Shown: positions 19,035-28,659, counted from the stretch's first letter. The stretch: DNA of 64,000 nucleotides from Methanocorpusculum sp. (GCF_030655665.1 NZ_JAUSPQ010000004.1:192948-256947); one strand, 5' to 3'. Program-made: numbers and translations. The notes: a model not told the origin generated them from the letters alone.

Positions 19035-19109
19035 AGCGAGGTGGGGTAGTCAGGAAATCCCGACGGGCTCATAACCCGTAGATCGATGGTTCAAATCCAT
19101 CCCTCGCTA
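19035..19109 (+). tRNA. Initiator tRNA-Met (anticodon CAT)
   Basis: Acceptor AGCGAGG pairs with CCTCGCT, giving the A1-U72 pair of archaeal initiators. The anticodon stem ACGGG/CCCGT has the three G-C pairs diagnostic of initiator tRNA around the loop CTCATAA. T loop GTTCAAATC. Discriminator A; CCA is not encoded. A TATA-like CTATATTATT lies about 40 bases upstream. Confidence 0.95.
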
Positions 19110-19193
19110 TGTTTTTACTTTTTATTTTTTTTTTCAGTTACTGTACGTATCTCTCAACATAGAGCAAGATTTAAAAAAAAGAAGAGGATCGTA

Positions 19194-19916
19194 TCAACGA
19201 ATCTTTGAAAGGACCCATTCCGTTCCTTCCGGTGTTTTAAAGAGCGGCACATCCTCATCGACAATCGCCACGGTCCGCTGAACAGAGACCTTCTCATCCT
19301 TTATTGGATTATACCCGTCACGCATCACAACGTCCCGATAGATGCAGATCCCCCGCCTCTCCCACGCCGGAGTAAAAGCGAGGTTGACGCCACGCGAAAA
19401 GGCAAACTCATGCAGCGCGGCGGCGTTCATTCCGTCCAGCTGTTTCTGCGCATGCGTCGGGGAGACCCCTTCGTCCAAAAGGAGCTTCTGGGCATACCCG
19501 TTCATATGATTTCTCCACGCCTCCGCCTGACGCCACGAAAGATATCCAGGGAACAATCCCTCTTCCATCGGAATGACCCGCGAGTCAAATGCCAGAGGTT
19601 CGGATGCACCTGCATACAAGGTAAACGCCGACGAGGCAAAAGCGGCGGAAACGGATACCAGTTTCTCCACCCGACAGTCAAAAACGGGAGCAGGCACATA
19701 GAGACTGATCTCATCAGAGAATGTATAGGCAAACGAGGGAGAGAGACCGCTTTCAGTGATCAATGCCAGAGCGGTTTTCACCATAGCATCGGAAAAGACC
19801 TTGTCGTAGGGTTTTTTGTACCGGTCTTTGGAAAAACGATGGAAAGATCGGCCGTCAAGCCGCAATACAAAAGGGACGGTTGTGGAAAGACCGGCAAAAA
19901 TCTCACGATCTTTCAT
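19194..19916 (-). CDS. thg1: tRNA-His guanylyltransferase (Thg1-like)
   Basis: 240 residues from Met at 19916, which matches the usual archaeal MKDREIF start; a Met at 19955 would overlap the PRC gene. The palm-domain metal motif FVLRLDGRSFHRF and the second acidic segment YTFSDEIS are clear. The enzyme adds the G-1 base to tRNA-His or repairs tRNA 5' ends by 3'-to-5' polymerisation. No ribosome binding site is visible. Confidence 0.93.
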   Translation of the reverse strand: MKDREIFAGLSTTVPFVLRLDGRSFHRFSKDRYKKPYDKVFSDAMVKTALALITESGLSPSFAYTFSDEISLYVPAPVFDCRVEKLVSVSAAFASSAFTLYAGASEPLAFDSRVIPMEEGLFPGYLSWRQAEAWRNHMNGYAQKLLLDEGVSPTHAQKQLDGMNAAALHEFAFSRGVNLAFTPAWERRGICIYRDVVMRDGYNPIKDEKVSVQRTVAIVDEDVPLFKTPEGTEWVLSKIR

Positions 19917-19926
19917 AATAGAAATA

Positions 19927-20199
19927 TTATGCCCCGAATAAGGGTTCGCCGGCAACCTTGAAGGCTCCGGGGATGTGGCGGACTATGATGATGTCGCCGA
20001 CTTCTTTGACGATTCTGTATGGAATGATGACACCCTGATAGTTCTTCGTGTCGATAACATCTTTATTCACATTTGAAAGAGCGAGACCGCTGATCTTTTT
20101 ATTGGTAACATCCAAGACAACATCCTCCACCTTACCGAGGAATACTGCCTTATCGGAATAAACACTCATCCCGAATAATTCTGATATCTGCCACTTCAT
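19927..20199 (-). CDS. PRC-barrel domain protein
   Basis: 90 residues making one PRC-barrel: LFGMSVYSDKAVFLGKVEDVVLD, then KISGLALS and VIIPYRIVKEVGDIIIV. Small PRC-barrel proteins of this type are common in euryarchaea; recent work links some to cell division, but that role is not shown for this copy. It precedes thg1 by ten bases, probably as an operon. Confidence 0.88.
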   Translation of the reverse strand: MKWQISELFGMSVYSDKAVFLGKVEDVVLDVTNKKISGLALSNVNKDVIDTKNYQGVIIPYRIVKEVGDIIIVRHIPGAFKVAGEPLFGA

Positions 20200-20301
20200 A
20201 GTATTGAATGATATCTGCGTTCACACATAAGTAATTTCCTATTTCCGGATAGTATTGCTGAGATATATTCAACTCATCTGAAAACTAAATATTACAAAAT
20301 C

Positions 20302-20757
20302 ATGGAACATTTCCGGGTCAGAAACTATACTTCAGCAGATTATGCCGCCCTCTGCCAACTGGATGCACCCCTCTTCGAGGGAATGGGGGGGCATGTACTC
20401 TTTCGTCACATTGAGGAGCTCTTTCCGGGTCTGTTTTTTATTGCAGAAAACTCAGAGACGCATGAGATCGTGGGATTCGTGCTTGGAGGGATTCATTTTG
20501 ATGATCCAAAAACAGGAAAGCTGATTCGGATCGGCGTGAAAAGCGACTGCCAGAGAATAGAGGTCGGCACTCAGCTTGCATCCACACTTCTTGCAGAGAT
20601 GCAAAGACTCGGAGTGAAGAAAGTACATTTGACGGTGGCCGATTCCAATTCTGCTGCGATATCATTCTATGAAAAAAACGGATTTCAAATCAAAAAAAGA
20701 GAGGACAAGTACTTTTATCCAGATATATCAAGACTTGTTCTGGAAAAAGAACTTTAA
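20302..20757 (+). CDS. GNAT-family N-acetyltransferase, RimI-like
   Basis: 151 residues. The acetyl-CoA site region reads RIGVKSDCQRIEVGTQL, and the C-terminal LTVADSNSAAISFYEKNGF is the classic RimI-type segment. Probably acetylates a protein N-terminus or small amine. The usual Q/RxxGxG/A is slightly altered (QRIEVGTQL). It is convergent with the radical SAM gene and overlaps its end by four bases. Confidence 0.87.
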   Translation: MEHFRVRNYTSADYAALCQLDAPLFEGMGGHVLFRHIEELFPGLFFIAENSETHEIVGFVLGGIHFDDPKTGKLIRIGVKSDCQRIEVGTQLASTLLAEMQRLGVKKVHLTVADSNSAAISFYEKNGFQIKKREDKYFYPDISRLVLEKEL

Positions 20758-22409
20758 AATTCCATCAGCGGCAGAAGAGGTTCGACCTCTTCGGTTGTTA
20801 CCACATTTTTAAGATCACTGATCCCGGTGTAAGGCATTCCAGCAACGACCTTCTGTGCTAGTTTTTTGGATATCCCGGGGATCCATTTGAGAGCAGATGA
20901 CGGTAATGTGTTGATTTGTATCGGAACCGGGAGTGCGGTCAGACTTCTTGCACCGTAGGACACGACGGCAGTATTCAGAAGAGTCCCGAGAGGAAGCTGC
21001 ATCGGTATCCCGACCAAGACCGGATAGGTCCCCATCTGACGGCCGAATGAGACCTGACCCGTGACTTCGACAAGAACATTACGGAGAACTGTCCCTACAG
21101 GAAAGACCCTCTCAAGCATAGGGACATCAAACGTGCTTCTGACATCATCCTTGAACTGATGGAACAATTTATCATGGATTCCAAGACAGTTGTTTTCATA
21201 TGCCCGGGTCCCTTCAAACGGCATAAGCTGACGGATGTTCACTCTCCGTACAAGGAGACCGGCGGCGAGTATCTTATCCAGAAAGGCTTTGTTCAGAGCA
21301 AACGTCTCTGCAGTTTCTCCGGCAAGTCCTCCAATAAAGTTCAGACCAGGTAAAAGCTCCGGGATTCCATTTCGCCGAACGGCGCCGACTTCATTGACTA
21401 TCTCGATCGCCCGATATATCTGTTCCGGCGAACCTTTCAGATTGTTTGCTTCGATCACGACAGGATCGACTGACTCAACACCAAACGCGGCGATATCTCC
21501 TTCCGTATGTCCTTCGACGATTGCGAGAAGTGCCTCGCGGGAGGCTTCTTCATGGCGTGCGATCGTCCCGGGGTTTACGTTATCGATATGCAGGGTCTGG
21601 AGATCGGGCGATGCTTCGCGGATGCCGGCAAAAAGCGCCCGGAGTTTGTCGGGTTCGGGTTTCGGATACTCAGCGCCGGATGTCCCGAAGGCGAGCAGGT
21701 CAGGCTGACGACCCAGCCGGAAATGCCTGGCTCCTGCTTTTGAAAGGGCAGAAACCTCTGATATGACCCCCGCAATGCCGCGCATCCTCGGCATCCCGTA
21801 AAATGGCTCCGTGCAGAAAGAGCATCCACCCGAAATACAGCGGAAACATCCCTTCGCCGTCTCAAGTTCGCACATAACATACGGATAGAACGGATGTTGA
21901 AGAATGATATCGGCTCCGAGAACTGCCCATCTGTCGTAATCGGGATAGAACAGCACACCATCCGGCTCCCCGCCGGAAAGATATGCATCCAAGGCGGCAG
22001 CCGGCTCTCCGGTGAGCATCGCAGTCCAGCCGGATACGGCCTCTTTCACGGCGCGGGCCCCTCCCTGCGGTGAGTAGCCAAATCCGATCGGACCTCCCAG
22101 AAGGGAAATCGTTTTTCCGCGAAGCGTGAATCCAATCTGCTGGAGTTCACTGAGCGTGGCCGGAGTTCCTGAAAGATACTTCCCCGGAACCGTGACTCCT
22201 GCAATCATCACGACAACTGGTGCATCCCGAAGTTTTGGAACACTGAGCGGATCCCGACGAAGTTCGTCGATGGTCACATACCGGACAGAGTAACCATGTT
22301 CTTTCAGGACACCAGCCACCGTGCGAATATAGGGAGAAATATAGGGCGGGACCCCCAGGCATGCGGGCTCATCCACATACCCGTCTATGATCACCGCATC
22401 AAACGTCAT
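20754..22409 (-). CDS. Radical SAM protein with C-terminal helix-hairpin-helix
   Basis: 551 residues. The N-terminal 170 residues resemble a B12-binding-like Rossmann domain. The cysteine cluster is Cys188, Cys191, Cys196 and Cys199 (GCFRCISGGCSFC), with at least three able to hold the 4Fe-4S cluster. LPGLNFIGGLAGET follows in the barrel. The last 60 residues form an HhH motif (LKWIPGISKKLAQKV), suggesting nucleic-acid binding. The family is archaeal and its reaction is not known to me. Last gene of an operon with mptE and the TrkA-DHH gene (11-base overlap). Confidence 0.85.
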   Translation of the reverse strand: MTFDAVIIDGYVDEPACLGVPPYISPYIRTVAGVLKEHGYSVRYVTIDELRRDPLSVPKLRDAPVVVMIAGVTVPGKYLSGTPATLSELQQIGFTLRGKTISLLGGPIGFGYSPQGGARAVKEAVSGWTAMLTGEPAAALDAYLSGGEPDGVLFYPDYDRWAVLGADIILQHPFYPYVMCELETAKGCFRCISGGCSFCTEPFYGMPRMRGIAGVISEVSALSKAGARHFRLGRQPDLLAFGTSGAEYPKPEPDKLRALFAGIREASPDLQTLHIDNVNPGTIARHEEASREALLAIVEGHTEGDIAAFGVESVDPVVIEANNLKGSPEQIYRAIEIVNEVGAVRRNGIPELLPGLNFIGGLAGETAETFALNKAFLDKILAAGLLVRRVNIRQLMPFEGTRAYENNCLGIHDKLFHQFKDDVRSTFDVPMLERVFPVGTVLRNVLVEVTGQVSFGRQMGTYPVLVGIPMQLPLGTLLNTAVVSYGARSLTALPVPIQINTLPSSALKWIPGISKKLAQKVVAGMPYTGISDLKNVVTTEEVEPLLPLMEF

Positions 22410-23028
22410 GACCTGCCAGTTTGAGAAGTTTGCGGGCGATCATCAATTTCCCGTGTTTGATAGGATCAACATTTTTATCGTCCAGATCGAATCCGATCAG
22501 CTGCACGGAACCTGCCCCCAACTCATGAGCTGCGAATACGCATCTGTCCCCGTCGGAAAATCCGCCGAAATTATAGACATTTGCAAGAGGTGTGCTCTGC
22601 GTGGTCCCAACGATAGGACCGCGGACCTTCGGCACCCAGGAGCGAACCAGCGGGATATTATCACCGTGGGCATGTAAAACAAGTATTGTCCCCGCGTCGT
22701 TCATATCCAGAAAATCATCATCCATGCCATCCATATCCGAGAAGATGATATCCGGTCTGATCCCTCGCGAAAAAAGCACGCTGGCAGCCGCATCTGCGGC
22801 GATCACGACTTTCCCGGTCAAATCTGTATTTTTTATATCAGACGGGAGTGACGGGGCATTTCCACAGACAATACAGTCCTTCCCGCGGATCGTATCCCGC
22901 AGAAGTGCAATATCGTTCCTTGGTAAAAGCGCCGAAAGAAGCTCGGCCGAACGCTCATCGTCCTCACGCGAGAATCCGAAATACGCAAGGATACGGACGT
23001 AATAGGGTTCCCAGTCTTCAGATTTCAT
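22399..23028 (-). CDS. mptE: 6-hydroxymethyl-7,8-dihydropterin pyrophosphokinase, MptE type
   Basis: 209 residues from the ATG at 23028, which has GGAGAAGGGG just before it; upstream Mets at 23040 and 23052 overlap further into the previous gene. Motifs CIVCGNAPSLP, IAADAAASVLFSRGIRPD, FSDMDG and LHAHGDN are those of archaeal MptE. It diphosphorylates the pterin for tetrahydromethanopterin synthesis, the C1 carrier of methanogenesis. It overlaps the genes on both sides by 11 bases. Confidence 0.93.
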   Translation of the reverse strand: MKSEDWEPYYVRILAYFGFSREDDERSAELLSALLPRNDIALLRDTIRGKDCIVCGNAPSLPSDIKNTDLTGKVVIAADAAASVLFSRGIRPDIIFSDMDGMDDDFLDMNDAGTILVLHAHGDNIPLVRSWVPKVRGPIVGTTQSTPLANVYNFGGFSDGDRCVFAAHELGAGSVQLIGFDLDDKNVDPIKHGKLMIARKLLKLAGHDV

Positions 23029-24511
23029 CCCCTTCTCCATCGGAAATACCAACGAGTTTCATGAAATTGGAGAGAATAGGGTCGATGACCATGGAAAGGA
23101 GTTCCTCTTTATCTTTGACCATGGAAAAAGCGTTCAGCGGGATGGAAAGAGCCGCCATTGTTGCATGACCGCCGGCAGATGCGCCGGGAATCTTGGCAAA
23201 AGCCTCCTTCATCACGTCACCAACATGGAGACGGATATCCTTGTTTCTGGCAGAAAGAGTGATGTGGGTATCGGTGATGCCGTACACCATAGACGTCGTT
23301 ACCCCTTCAAGGGTCAGAAGCATATCTGCTGCCTGCGGAATGGCATCCCTGTTTCTGACATACCCTACATTTGCAAAGAGATACCCCTGTTTTACCTCGC
23401 GGTTCAGGATCGCATTACCTAAAACATCGATCGTTTCCTGAGATAGGGACGGGGCCATGATGATCTCAAGGAGTGCACGATCTGCATGCGGAAGAAGGAA
23501 GGCTGCATTATACAGATCCTGAGATGAGATATTTCTCTGGAATTCGTGGGTATCTGCACGGATCCCGTAGAATAGTGCCGTCGCGACCTTTGTATCGATC
23601 GGAAGATACAGTTCCTGAAGATACTGTGTCAGAATGGAGGCGGTCGCACCGGCATCCGGTCTGGATTCGAGGAACTCGGGTTTATACTCCCGTACCACAC
23701 CCTCAGCACTGTGGTGATCAACGATAATGTTGATTTTGGTGCTTGGCGGCAGATCGTTGTTCATTCCCGGAGCAACACAGTCCACAAGAGCCAGATAATC
23801 ACACTGCGCAAGGATTTCTTTCGTGAGATGCTCCATTTTGATCTCAAGGAGATTAACGAAGGCACGATTTTCCTGGTGTCCTATGTTTCCTTCGTAAAGG
23901 ATCCGGGTTGAAAGTTTGCCTTTAGAGGCATCATGAGCGATCACAGATAAAGCCATTGCACTGGAAATCGAGTCGGGGTCAGGGTTTTTGTGCGTGATAA
24001 TACCAAGCGTACCTGACCATGAAGAAAGAAGCGAGTAAAGTTTCTGGGCATTTCTCGATGCGATGAGATTGGCCATATGGTTTACCGCAGACTTGGCCAC
24101 GACCTTCTGCGGATATAATACAACATCGGCTCCGTTATCAGCAAGCTGATCGGTGGAAAAAAGATCCACGGCACGAGCAATCACATTGACATTTGGATAC
24201 GCCTTTCTGATATTCTGGACCGCGGATAGATTTGCGTCTTTGTCCGATGACAGAACAAATACTACTTCCGGTTCAGGAAGTTTTGTGAGGATCAGAGGGT
24301 CACTGATATCGCCTACAGTTGCCTGATGTCGATGATCACGGAGATCATCAATACGTTTTTCATCAGAATCAACGATCAGAATGTTGTCATTCGATTCACT
24401 GAGTTCTTCAAGTACATTATAGCCAATGCTCCCGCATCCCAGTATGAGATATTTTATTTGTTTATTTTTATTTTTCGGGGATACGGCCTGAGTCCCGTCA
24501 GTCTCAACCAT
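23018..24511 (-). CDS. TrkA-N (RCK) plus DHH/DHHA1 phosphoesterase
   Basis: 497 residues. Residues about 18-135 are a Rossmann RCK domain (LILGCGSIGYNVLEEL, VDSDEKR). Then comes a DHH phosphoesterase (THKNPDPDSISSAMAL, VDHHSAEG) and a DHHA1 domain with the ending GASAGGHATMAA. The combination is common in methanogens and related to cyclic-dinucleotide or nanoRNA phosphodiesterases; the RCK part may sense NAD(H) or a nucleotide. First gene of the operon with mptE. Its promoter lies just before the tRNA-Lys on the opposite strand. Confidence 0.9.
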   Translation of the reverse strand: MVETDGTQAVSPKNKNKQIKYLILGCGSIGYNVLEELSESNDNILIVDSDEKRIDDLRDHRHQATVGDISDPLILTKLPEPEVVFVLSSDKDANLSAVQNIRKAYPNVNVIARAVDLFSTDQLADNGADVVLYPQKVVAKSAVNHMANLIASRNAQKLYSLLSSWSGTLGIITHKNPDPDSISSAMALSVIAHDASKGKLSTRILYEGNIGHQENRAFVNLLEIKMEHLTKEILAQCDYLALVDCVAPGMNNDLPPSTKINIIVDHHSAEGVVREYKPEFLESRPDAGATASILTQYLQELYLPIDTKVATALFYGIRADTHEFQRNISSQDLYNAAFLLPHADRALLEIIMAPSLSQETIDVLGNAILNREVKQGYLFANVGYVRNRDAIPQAADMLLTLEGVTTSMVYGITDTHITLSARNKDIRLHVGDVMKEAFAKIPGASAGGHATMAALSIPLNAFSMVKDKEELLSMVIDPILSNFMKLVGISDGEGDEI

Positions 24512-24635
24512 GAGTATCTTATTGGTATTGGTTGTTTATTAAGGATATGGAGATTGAACGGCCTTGAAACGGCCATAAGAAAATCTATAAATATTCCTAT
24601 GACGTATTTAGTTAGGTCAAACGACACAAATACCG

Positions 24636-24709
24636 GGGCCTATAGCTTAGTCAGGCATAGCGACGGACTCTTAATCCGTAGGCCAGGGGTTCAAATCCCT
24701 TTAGGCCCG
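24636..24709 (+). tRNA. tRNA-Lys (anticodon CTT)
   Basis: Acceptor GGGCCTA pairs with TAGGCCC. The anticodon stem ACGGA/TCCGT encloses CTCTTAA, giving CTT. The T arm is CAGGGGTTCAAATCCCTT. Discriminator G; CCA not encoded. A TATA-like CTATAAATAT lies about 45 bases upstream. Confidence 0.95.
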
Positions 24710-24900
24710 CTTCGTTTTTTTGAGATTTTTTACTGTAATTAGCATAATTACCGATTCTCTTAATTTAAAAGTATCACAGCAGCCAAAGATCTAGAAAAAA
24801 TCATCGTGCAGAAAATCACCAGGATTATAACGCCCACGTGGAATTACAGTTAGCCTGATTACGGTTTTGGCGATATGCTGCAAAAAAAGTACAGATGATC

Positions 24901-25293
24901 CTATTTCTTTTTTGGATCGCTCTTTCTTTTTGACATGGAAGGAAGATCCAGCATATATTTGCCGTCATCTCCCATCCCTATAATGATATCCTGGGATTCT
25001 GCAAGCCGTTCGAGATTCAGTTCGTAGGTACCTTTACTGACGATTCTGACACTCTCGACACGCTCTAAAATATCGGTCGGGCGGGTAGCCGGACCCTGGT
25101 GTTTTACTTCGAGCACTTCCTGCTTGGTTTCCTCAGCGATCGTTTCGATAGACTTCTCCTCTAAAACATCCGCGTTTTTCACACGGTCACTTACGTAGAG
25201 GAATTTTTTACCGCCGCAACTCGGACATCCGCGAAGGATCTCGACCGACCCGTCACGAAACTCGCGTCCACATTTTGTACACTTATGCGGCAT
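24901..25293 (-). CDS. Zinc-ribbon protein, DUF2072-like
   Basis: 130 residues. The N-terminal zinc ribbon has CTKCG and CPSCGG pairs; a charged, probably flexible middle follows, then a conserved C-terminal block (GTYELNLERLAESQDIIIGMGDDGKYMLDL) and a lysine-rich tail. It is the third gene of a tight operon with DUF2073 and an Era-like GTPase (3- and 5-base gaps), a grouping conserved in euryarchaea. The set probably acts together; function unproved. Confidence 0.85.
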   Translation of the reverse strand: MPHKCTKCGREFRDGSVEILRGCPSCGGKKFLYVSDRVKNADVLEEKSIETIAEETKQEVLEVKHQGPATRPTDILERVESVRIVSKGTYELNLERLAESQDIIIGMGDDGKYMLDLPSMSKRKSDPKKK

Positions 25294-25296
25294 GGA

Positions 25297-25665
25297 TTAC
25301 TGCGCTGCTGAAGCCCAAGCAATAAGTCTGTCTTTTTCCCGGGAAAGCATTTTGAGCTGATCGACCGGACCGATGACCATCAGACGCGGGGTGTTTGTCT
25401 TCTTGCCGAATACTTTCGTAAAGAATCCTTTGTCACCGCCCATCGATGGATACGTTTCGATCTCGATTCCGGTAAATCCACCCGGGGTGATCTCCATCAT
25501 GGTTGTCTCGAGAAGTTTGCCCTGTTCCTCCGGGGTAAGACCCTGCTCAAGAACAACAACACTGCCCTGACGAACATCATCCAGGATCAGTCGTATCTTT
25601 TCATACGACGTCATCTTGGAAAGACGCTCGGCAGACAGCATATCAATCTGAACTCCCTGAATCAT
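25297..25665 (-). CDS. DUF2073 family protein
   Basis: 122 residues, no membrane segment. Recognised by the conserved pattern LILDDVRQGSVVVLEQGLTP and the Gly-rich GGDKGFFTKVFGKK segment. It sits between the GTPase and the zinc-ribbon gene with almost no spacing, which implies a shared complex or pathway. No catalytic residues are evident. Confidence 0.85.
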   Translation of the reverse strand: MIQGVQIDMLSAERLSKMTSYEKIRLILDDVRQGSVVVLEQGLTPEEQGKLLETTMMEITPGGFTGIEIETYPSMGGDKGFFTKVFGKKTNTPRLMVIGPVDQLKMLSREKDRLIAWASAAQ

Positions 25666-25670
25666 CTACC

Positions 25671-26297
25671 TCACCTGAAAACCTCGGAGATCTTCGCATA
25701 AAGCTCTTCCATGTTGTTACCATCAAGACCGGAGATTTGAATCACCGGGTGCTGGGGGAACGCACTCTTGATCCTCTGCGGAGCTGCATCAGGCAGATCG
25801 ATCTTGTTTGCAACAATAATGACTGGAAGTTTACGGGATTCGATGATACCCACCATCATGATGTTAACATGCATGAACGGGTCCTGGGTACTGTCGAGAA
25901 CATAGATCACGCCGTCGATATCTTCACGCAGCCAGTGCATTGCTTCTGCAACACCTTCTGTCGCTTCACGGGCACGAGCCACGGCCTCGTCCTGATCCAT
26001 ACCATATTCGAGGAACTCGTGATAATCGATCTTTGTTGTGACACCGGGAGTATCAACGATATCAATAAACAACTTGCTACTGCCCGAGTTGATCTCAACA
26101 CCTTCCTTTCTTCTCGCACGGCGGGTCTCGTGAGGAATTTCGCTGACTGGACCAACCGCTTCACCGGTCACATCGCGGACAATACGGTTGGCAAGTGTGG
26201 TCTTACCCGCATTCGGCGGACCATAGATGCCCACCCGCGAGCGTTTTTTGCCAAACAGCTTTCCGAAAAAGCTTCTGATACGAGGAAATGCTACCAT
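25671..26297 (-). CDS. Era/Obg-like small GTPase
   Basis: 208 residues. G1 GPPNAGKTT, G3 DTPG, G4 NKID and G5-like ISGLDG are all visible. An N-terminal basic stretch (FFGKLFGKKRSR) precedes G1. First gene of the operon with DUF2073 and a zinc-ribbon protein. Related to translation-type GTPases; the archaeal cluster's role is not established. Confidence 0.9.
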   Translation of the reverse strand: MVAFPRIRSFFGKLFGKKRSRVGIYGPPNAGKTTLANRIVRDVTGEAVGPVSEIPHETRRARRKEGVEINSGSSKLFIDIVDTPGVTTKIDYHEFLEYGMDQDEAVARAREATEGVAEAMHWLREDIDGVIYVLDSTQDPFMHVNIMMVGIIESRKLPVIIVANKIDLPDAAPQRIKSAFPQHPVIQISGLDGNNMEELYAKISEVFR

Positions 26298-26602
26298 TAA
26301 AACACCTAAATTGGACTATGTAGTATATTCTCTCTTAATGAGATATAAACCTCATGCTATTGTCCGGAGAAATATCGACTCAACATAACGGCCTAATCCG
26401 ACTCCACTCCTAGGGAACTGCGAATACCATCTGGAATCTTTGTTGTGAACAGGACTTCCGAAAAATATTTATCAGGAATAGACAAATATCTGCATTCCGT
26501 TCACGAATTTTTCCTGCGATCGAAAAAAAATACTCGTATCATAAGCCTATTAAGTCATGACAGAGCATTAACTCATTATACCACTTTGATGTTGGTAAAA
26601 AC
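26298..26602. other. Divergent promoter region, no gene
   Basis: 305 bases between the divergent GTPase operon and the first CBS gene. It contains AT-rich stretches suitable for promoters (for example AAAATATTTATC near 26461-26472) but no open frame, RNA gene or clear repeat. Confidence 0.5.
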
Positions 26603-27478
26603 ATGACAACACCAGCAAAGCAATCCAAAGGAAAAAAGAACAGTGTTCTTGATATCGCAAGTCTGAATGTCATCTCGGTCCCCCCAACTATGAGTATCAT
26701 CGAAGGGATCCAGATGATGAGCCGGCACAACTTTCGTCGCCTGCCGATCACGGATCCCGGAACCAAGAAACTCATTGGGATTGTAACGATCACTGATGTT
26801 ATAGACATGATGGGAGGAGGAAGCAGATACAACCTTATTGCAAACAAACATAAGGGGAATCTTCTGGCCGCCTTAAATGAAAGCCTGCGGGAGATAGCCA
26901 CCGAAAATGTGACCGGCTTCTCGCCTTCAACGACCGTAAAAGAAGCGGCAAACATCCTCCTGGAAACAGGACACGGAGGTTTCCCAATTCTTAACGCTGA
27001 CACCACCTTAGCAGGCATCGTCACCGAGTATGATCTGATGCGGATGCTTGCCGGAGAGGAGTCAGAACTGGTGGTCGATGAGATCATGACGCCGTGTCCA
27101 AAGAAGGTCGCACCAGATCTGCCGCTCATCCATGTAACAAAACAGATCGTGGATGATGGATATCGCCGGCTGCCTGTCGTAAAAGACGGGATCCTGCTTG
27201 GAATGATTACCGCCACGGATATCATGGGCTATCTTGGAAAAGGCAGAGTCTTTTCCGAGATGCACAACGGAACCGTTGATGAAGTCCTGAGCCTCCCTGT
27301 TCGGGATATTATGACGGCATCAGACATCAGAACGGTCTCAGCCGATATGCCGATCAACACGGTAGCAAAAGAGATGCTGGCCCGTGGGATCGGAGCGTTC
27401 CCCGTAATGGACGGGGGGCGGCTTAGCGGGATCGTGACCGAATTTGATCTGGTAAAAGCTCTTACAGGAAAGATCTGA
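26603..27478 (+). CDS. Four-CBS-domain protein
   Basis: 291 residues after a short basic start (KQSKGKKN). Four CBS repeats are visible, each ending in a pattern such as GIVTITDVIDM, GIVTEYDLMRM, GMITATDIMGY and GIVTEFDLVKA. CBS pairs bind adenine nucleotides or AdoMet and act as energy sensors. No effector domain is attached, so it likely regulates a partner protein. A second CBS protein follows. Confidence 0.92.
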   Translation: MTTPAKQSKGKKNSVLDIASLNVISVPPTMSIIEGIQMMSRHNFRRLPITDPGTKKLIGIVTITDVIDMMGGGSRYNLIANKHKGNLLAALNESLREIATENVTGFSPSTTVKEAANILLETGHGGFPILNADTTLAGIVTEYDLMRMLAGEESELVVDEIMTPCPKKVAPDLPLIHVTKQIVDDGYRRLPVVKDGILLGMITATDIMGYLGKGRVFSEMHNGTVDEVLSLPVRDIMTASDIRTVSADMPINTVAKEMLARGIGAFPVMDGGRLSGIVTEFDLVKALTGKI

Positions 27479-27627
27479 ACTTTTTCACCATATGACGTCT
27501 GAAAAAATATGCAGACGATTCATCTGGTGGAAACCCGAAAACATCTTTTGCAGGAGTTGGACTGCAAAGAGAAACAGTGTTTTCCGCCACACGATTGAAT
27601 AAACTCTTCAAAGAGGAGGAAGCAAAC

Positions 27628-28401
27628 ATGAACCAGAAACTAACCGTAAAAGACGTAATGTCTAAACCCGTTTCGATTGCAAAATCTGCACTGATCCCGG
27701 AAGCTCTTTCAAAGATGCTCAACGAAGGTATCGACCCGATCGTTGTAACAAACGACCATGTGGTCGTTGGAACTGCAGCCCGCAGGACCATCGCAGAAAA
27801 AATGGGAAGCAAAAAAACTGGAAATATTCCAGCTTCCCAGATCCGTGTTGCAAGCGTCACGAGAGATGACTTTACCTCGGTTTATCAGGATCAGGACGCG
27901 GAGCTACTCGTCCCGCTTCTCCAAAGATACAAGATAGTCATTGTTTGGGATGACGAACACCGGCTCATCGGTCAGGTCACCAAAGGCGACTTGTTAAGAC
28001 ACATCATCCCCGAAGGGCCGCTTGATACAATGACGGAGATCGCCCCAAGAATCACACCGGACGACCGCCTCGTCCAGCTGCACCGCAGAATGGCAAACAA
28101 TGGCGCGACCCGGTTTATTGTGATGGATGGAAACAAGTCTGTGGGTATTGTCACTGAAACAGATATTGCGAAAGTCCTCGTAAAACTGAAAAGCGAAATC
28201 GATAAACACTTCGACAATGCACTCCGAAACGTAACTGCAGCAGACATTATGTCAACACCCCTCATTACTACACAGGTAAATACCCCTGTCTCGAAAGTAG
28301 TGGACATGATGCTCGCAAAAAATATCAGCACTGTTCCTATTGCTGACGGTGAAAAGGTCATCGGGTTCATCACCAGAAAATCCCTGGTCAATGCACTCTG
28401 A
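27628..28401 (+). CDS. CBS-domain protein
   Basis: 257 residues from the ATG at 27628, chosen because GAGGAGG lies a few bases before it; an upstream in-frame ATG at 27577 lacks this. Four CBS-like units are visible (VKDVMSKPVSIAKS; GQVTKGDLLRHI; GIVTETDIAKVL; GFITRKSLVNAL), the first two degenerate. It follows the other CBS gene by 149 bases and probably has a related sensing role. Confidence 0.9.
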   Translation: MNQKLTVKDVMSKPVSIAKSALIPEALSKMLNEGIDPIVVTNDHVVVGTAARRTIAEKMGSKKTGNIPASQIRVASVTRDDFTSVYQDQDAELLVPLLQRYKIVIVWDDEHRLIGQVTKGDLLRHIIPEGPLDTMTEIAPRITPDDRLVQLHRRMANNGATRFIVMDGNKSVGIVTETDIAKVLVKLKSEIDKHFDNALRNVTAADIMSTPLITTQVNTPVSKVVDMMLAKNISTVPIADGEKVIGFITRKSLVNAL

Positions 28402-28659
28402 CATACCCCCCTTTTTTATATAATATTTGACAGCTACAGAATATTCCTCGACAGGCAAGTGACTTTAACTGCCCATATGAATCTTGAGAACAGGATATTC
28501 CGCCGCGTCGGGCTCCGCGCCGGAGTCGCCCTCCCGCACCCCTAAATCAGATAGGAAGTGACTCACGAGTGCGTTTTCAAAGCTTTTGAGCACCATTTTC
28601 CGGGACGCAGTATTTTTTTTTATTTACGCCAACTGTCAAGTTTAGAATTCGCCAAAAAT
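28402..28659. other. Convergent intergenic region with T tracts and a GC-rich hairpin
   Basis: 258 bases between convergent genes. CCCCCTTTTTTTATATAAT near 28407-28425 should terminate the CBS transcript, and TTTTTTTTTATTT near 28612-28624 lies close to the opposite gene's end. Between them GGGC-TCCG-CGC-CGGA-GTC-GCCC (about 28509-28530) can form a strong hairpin. No frame is convincing. Confidence 0.5.
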
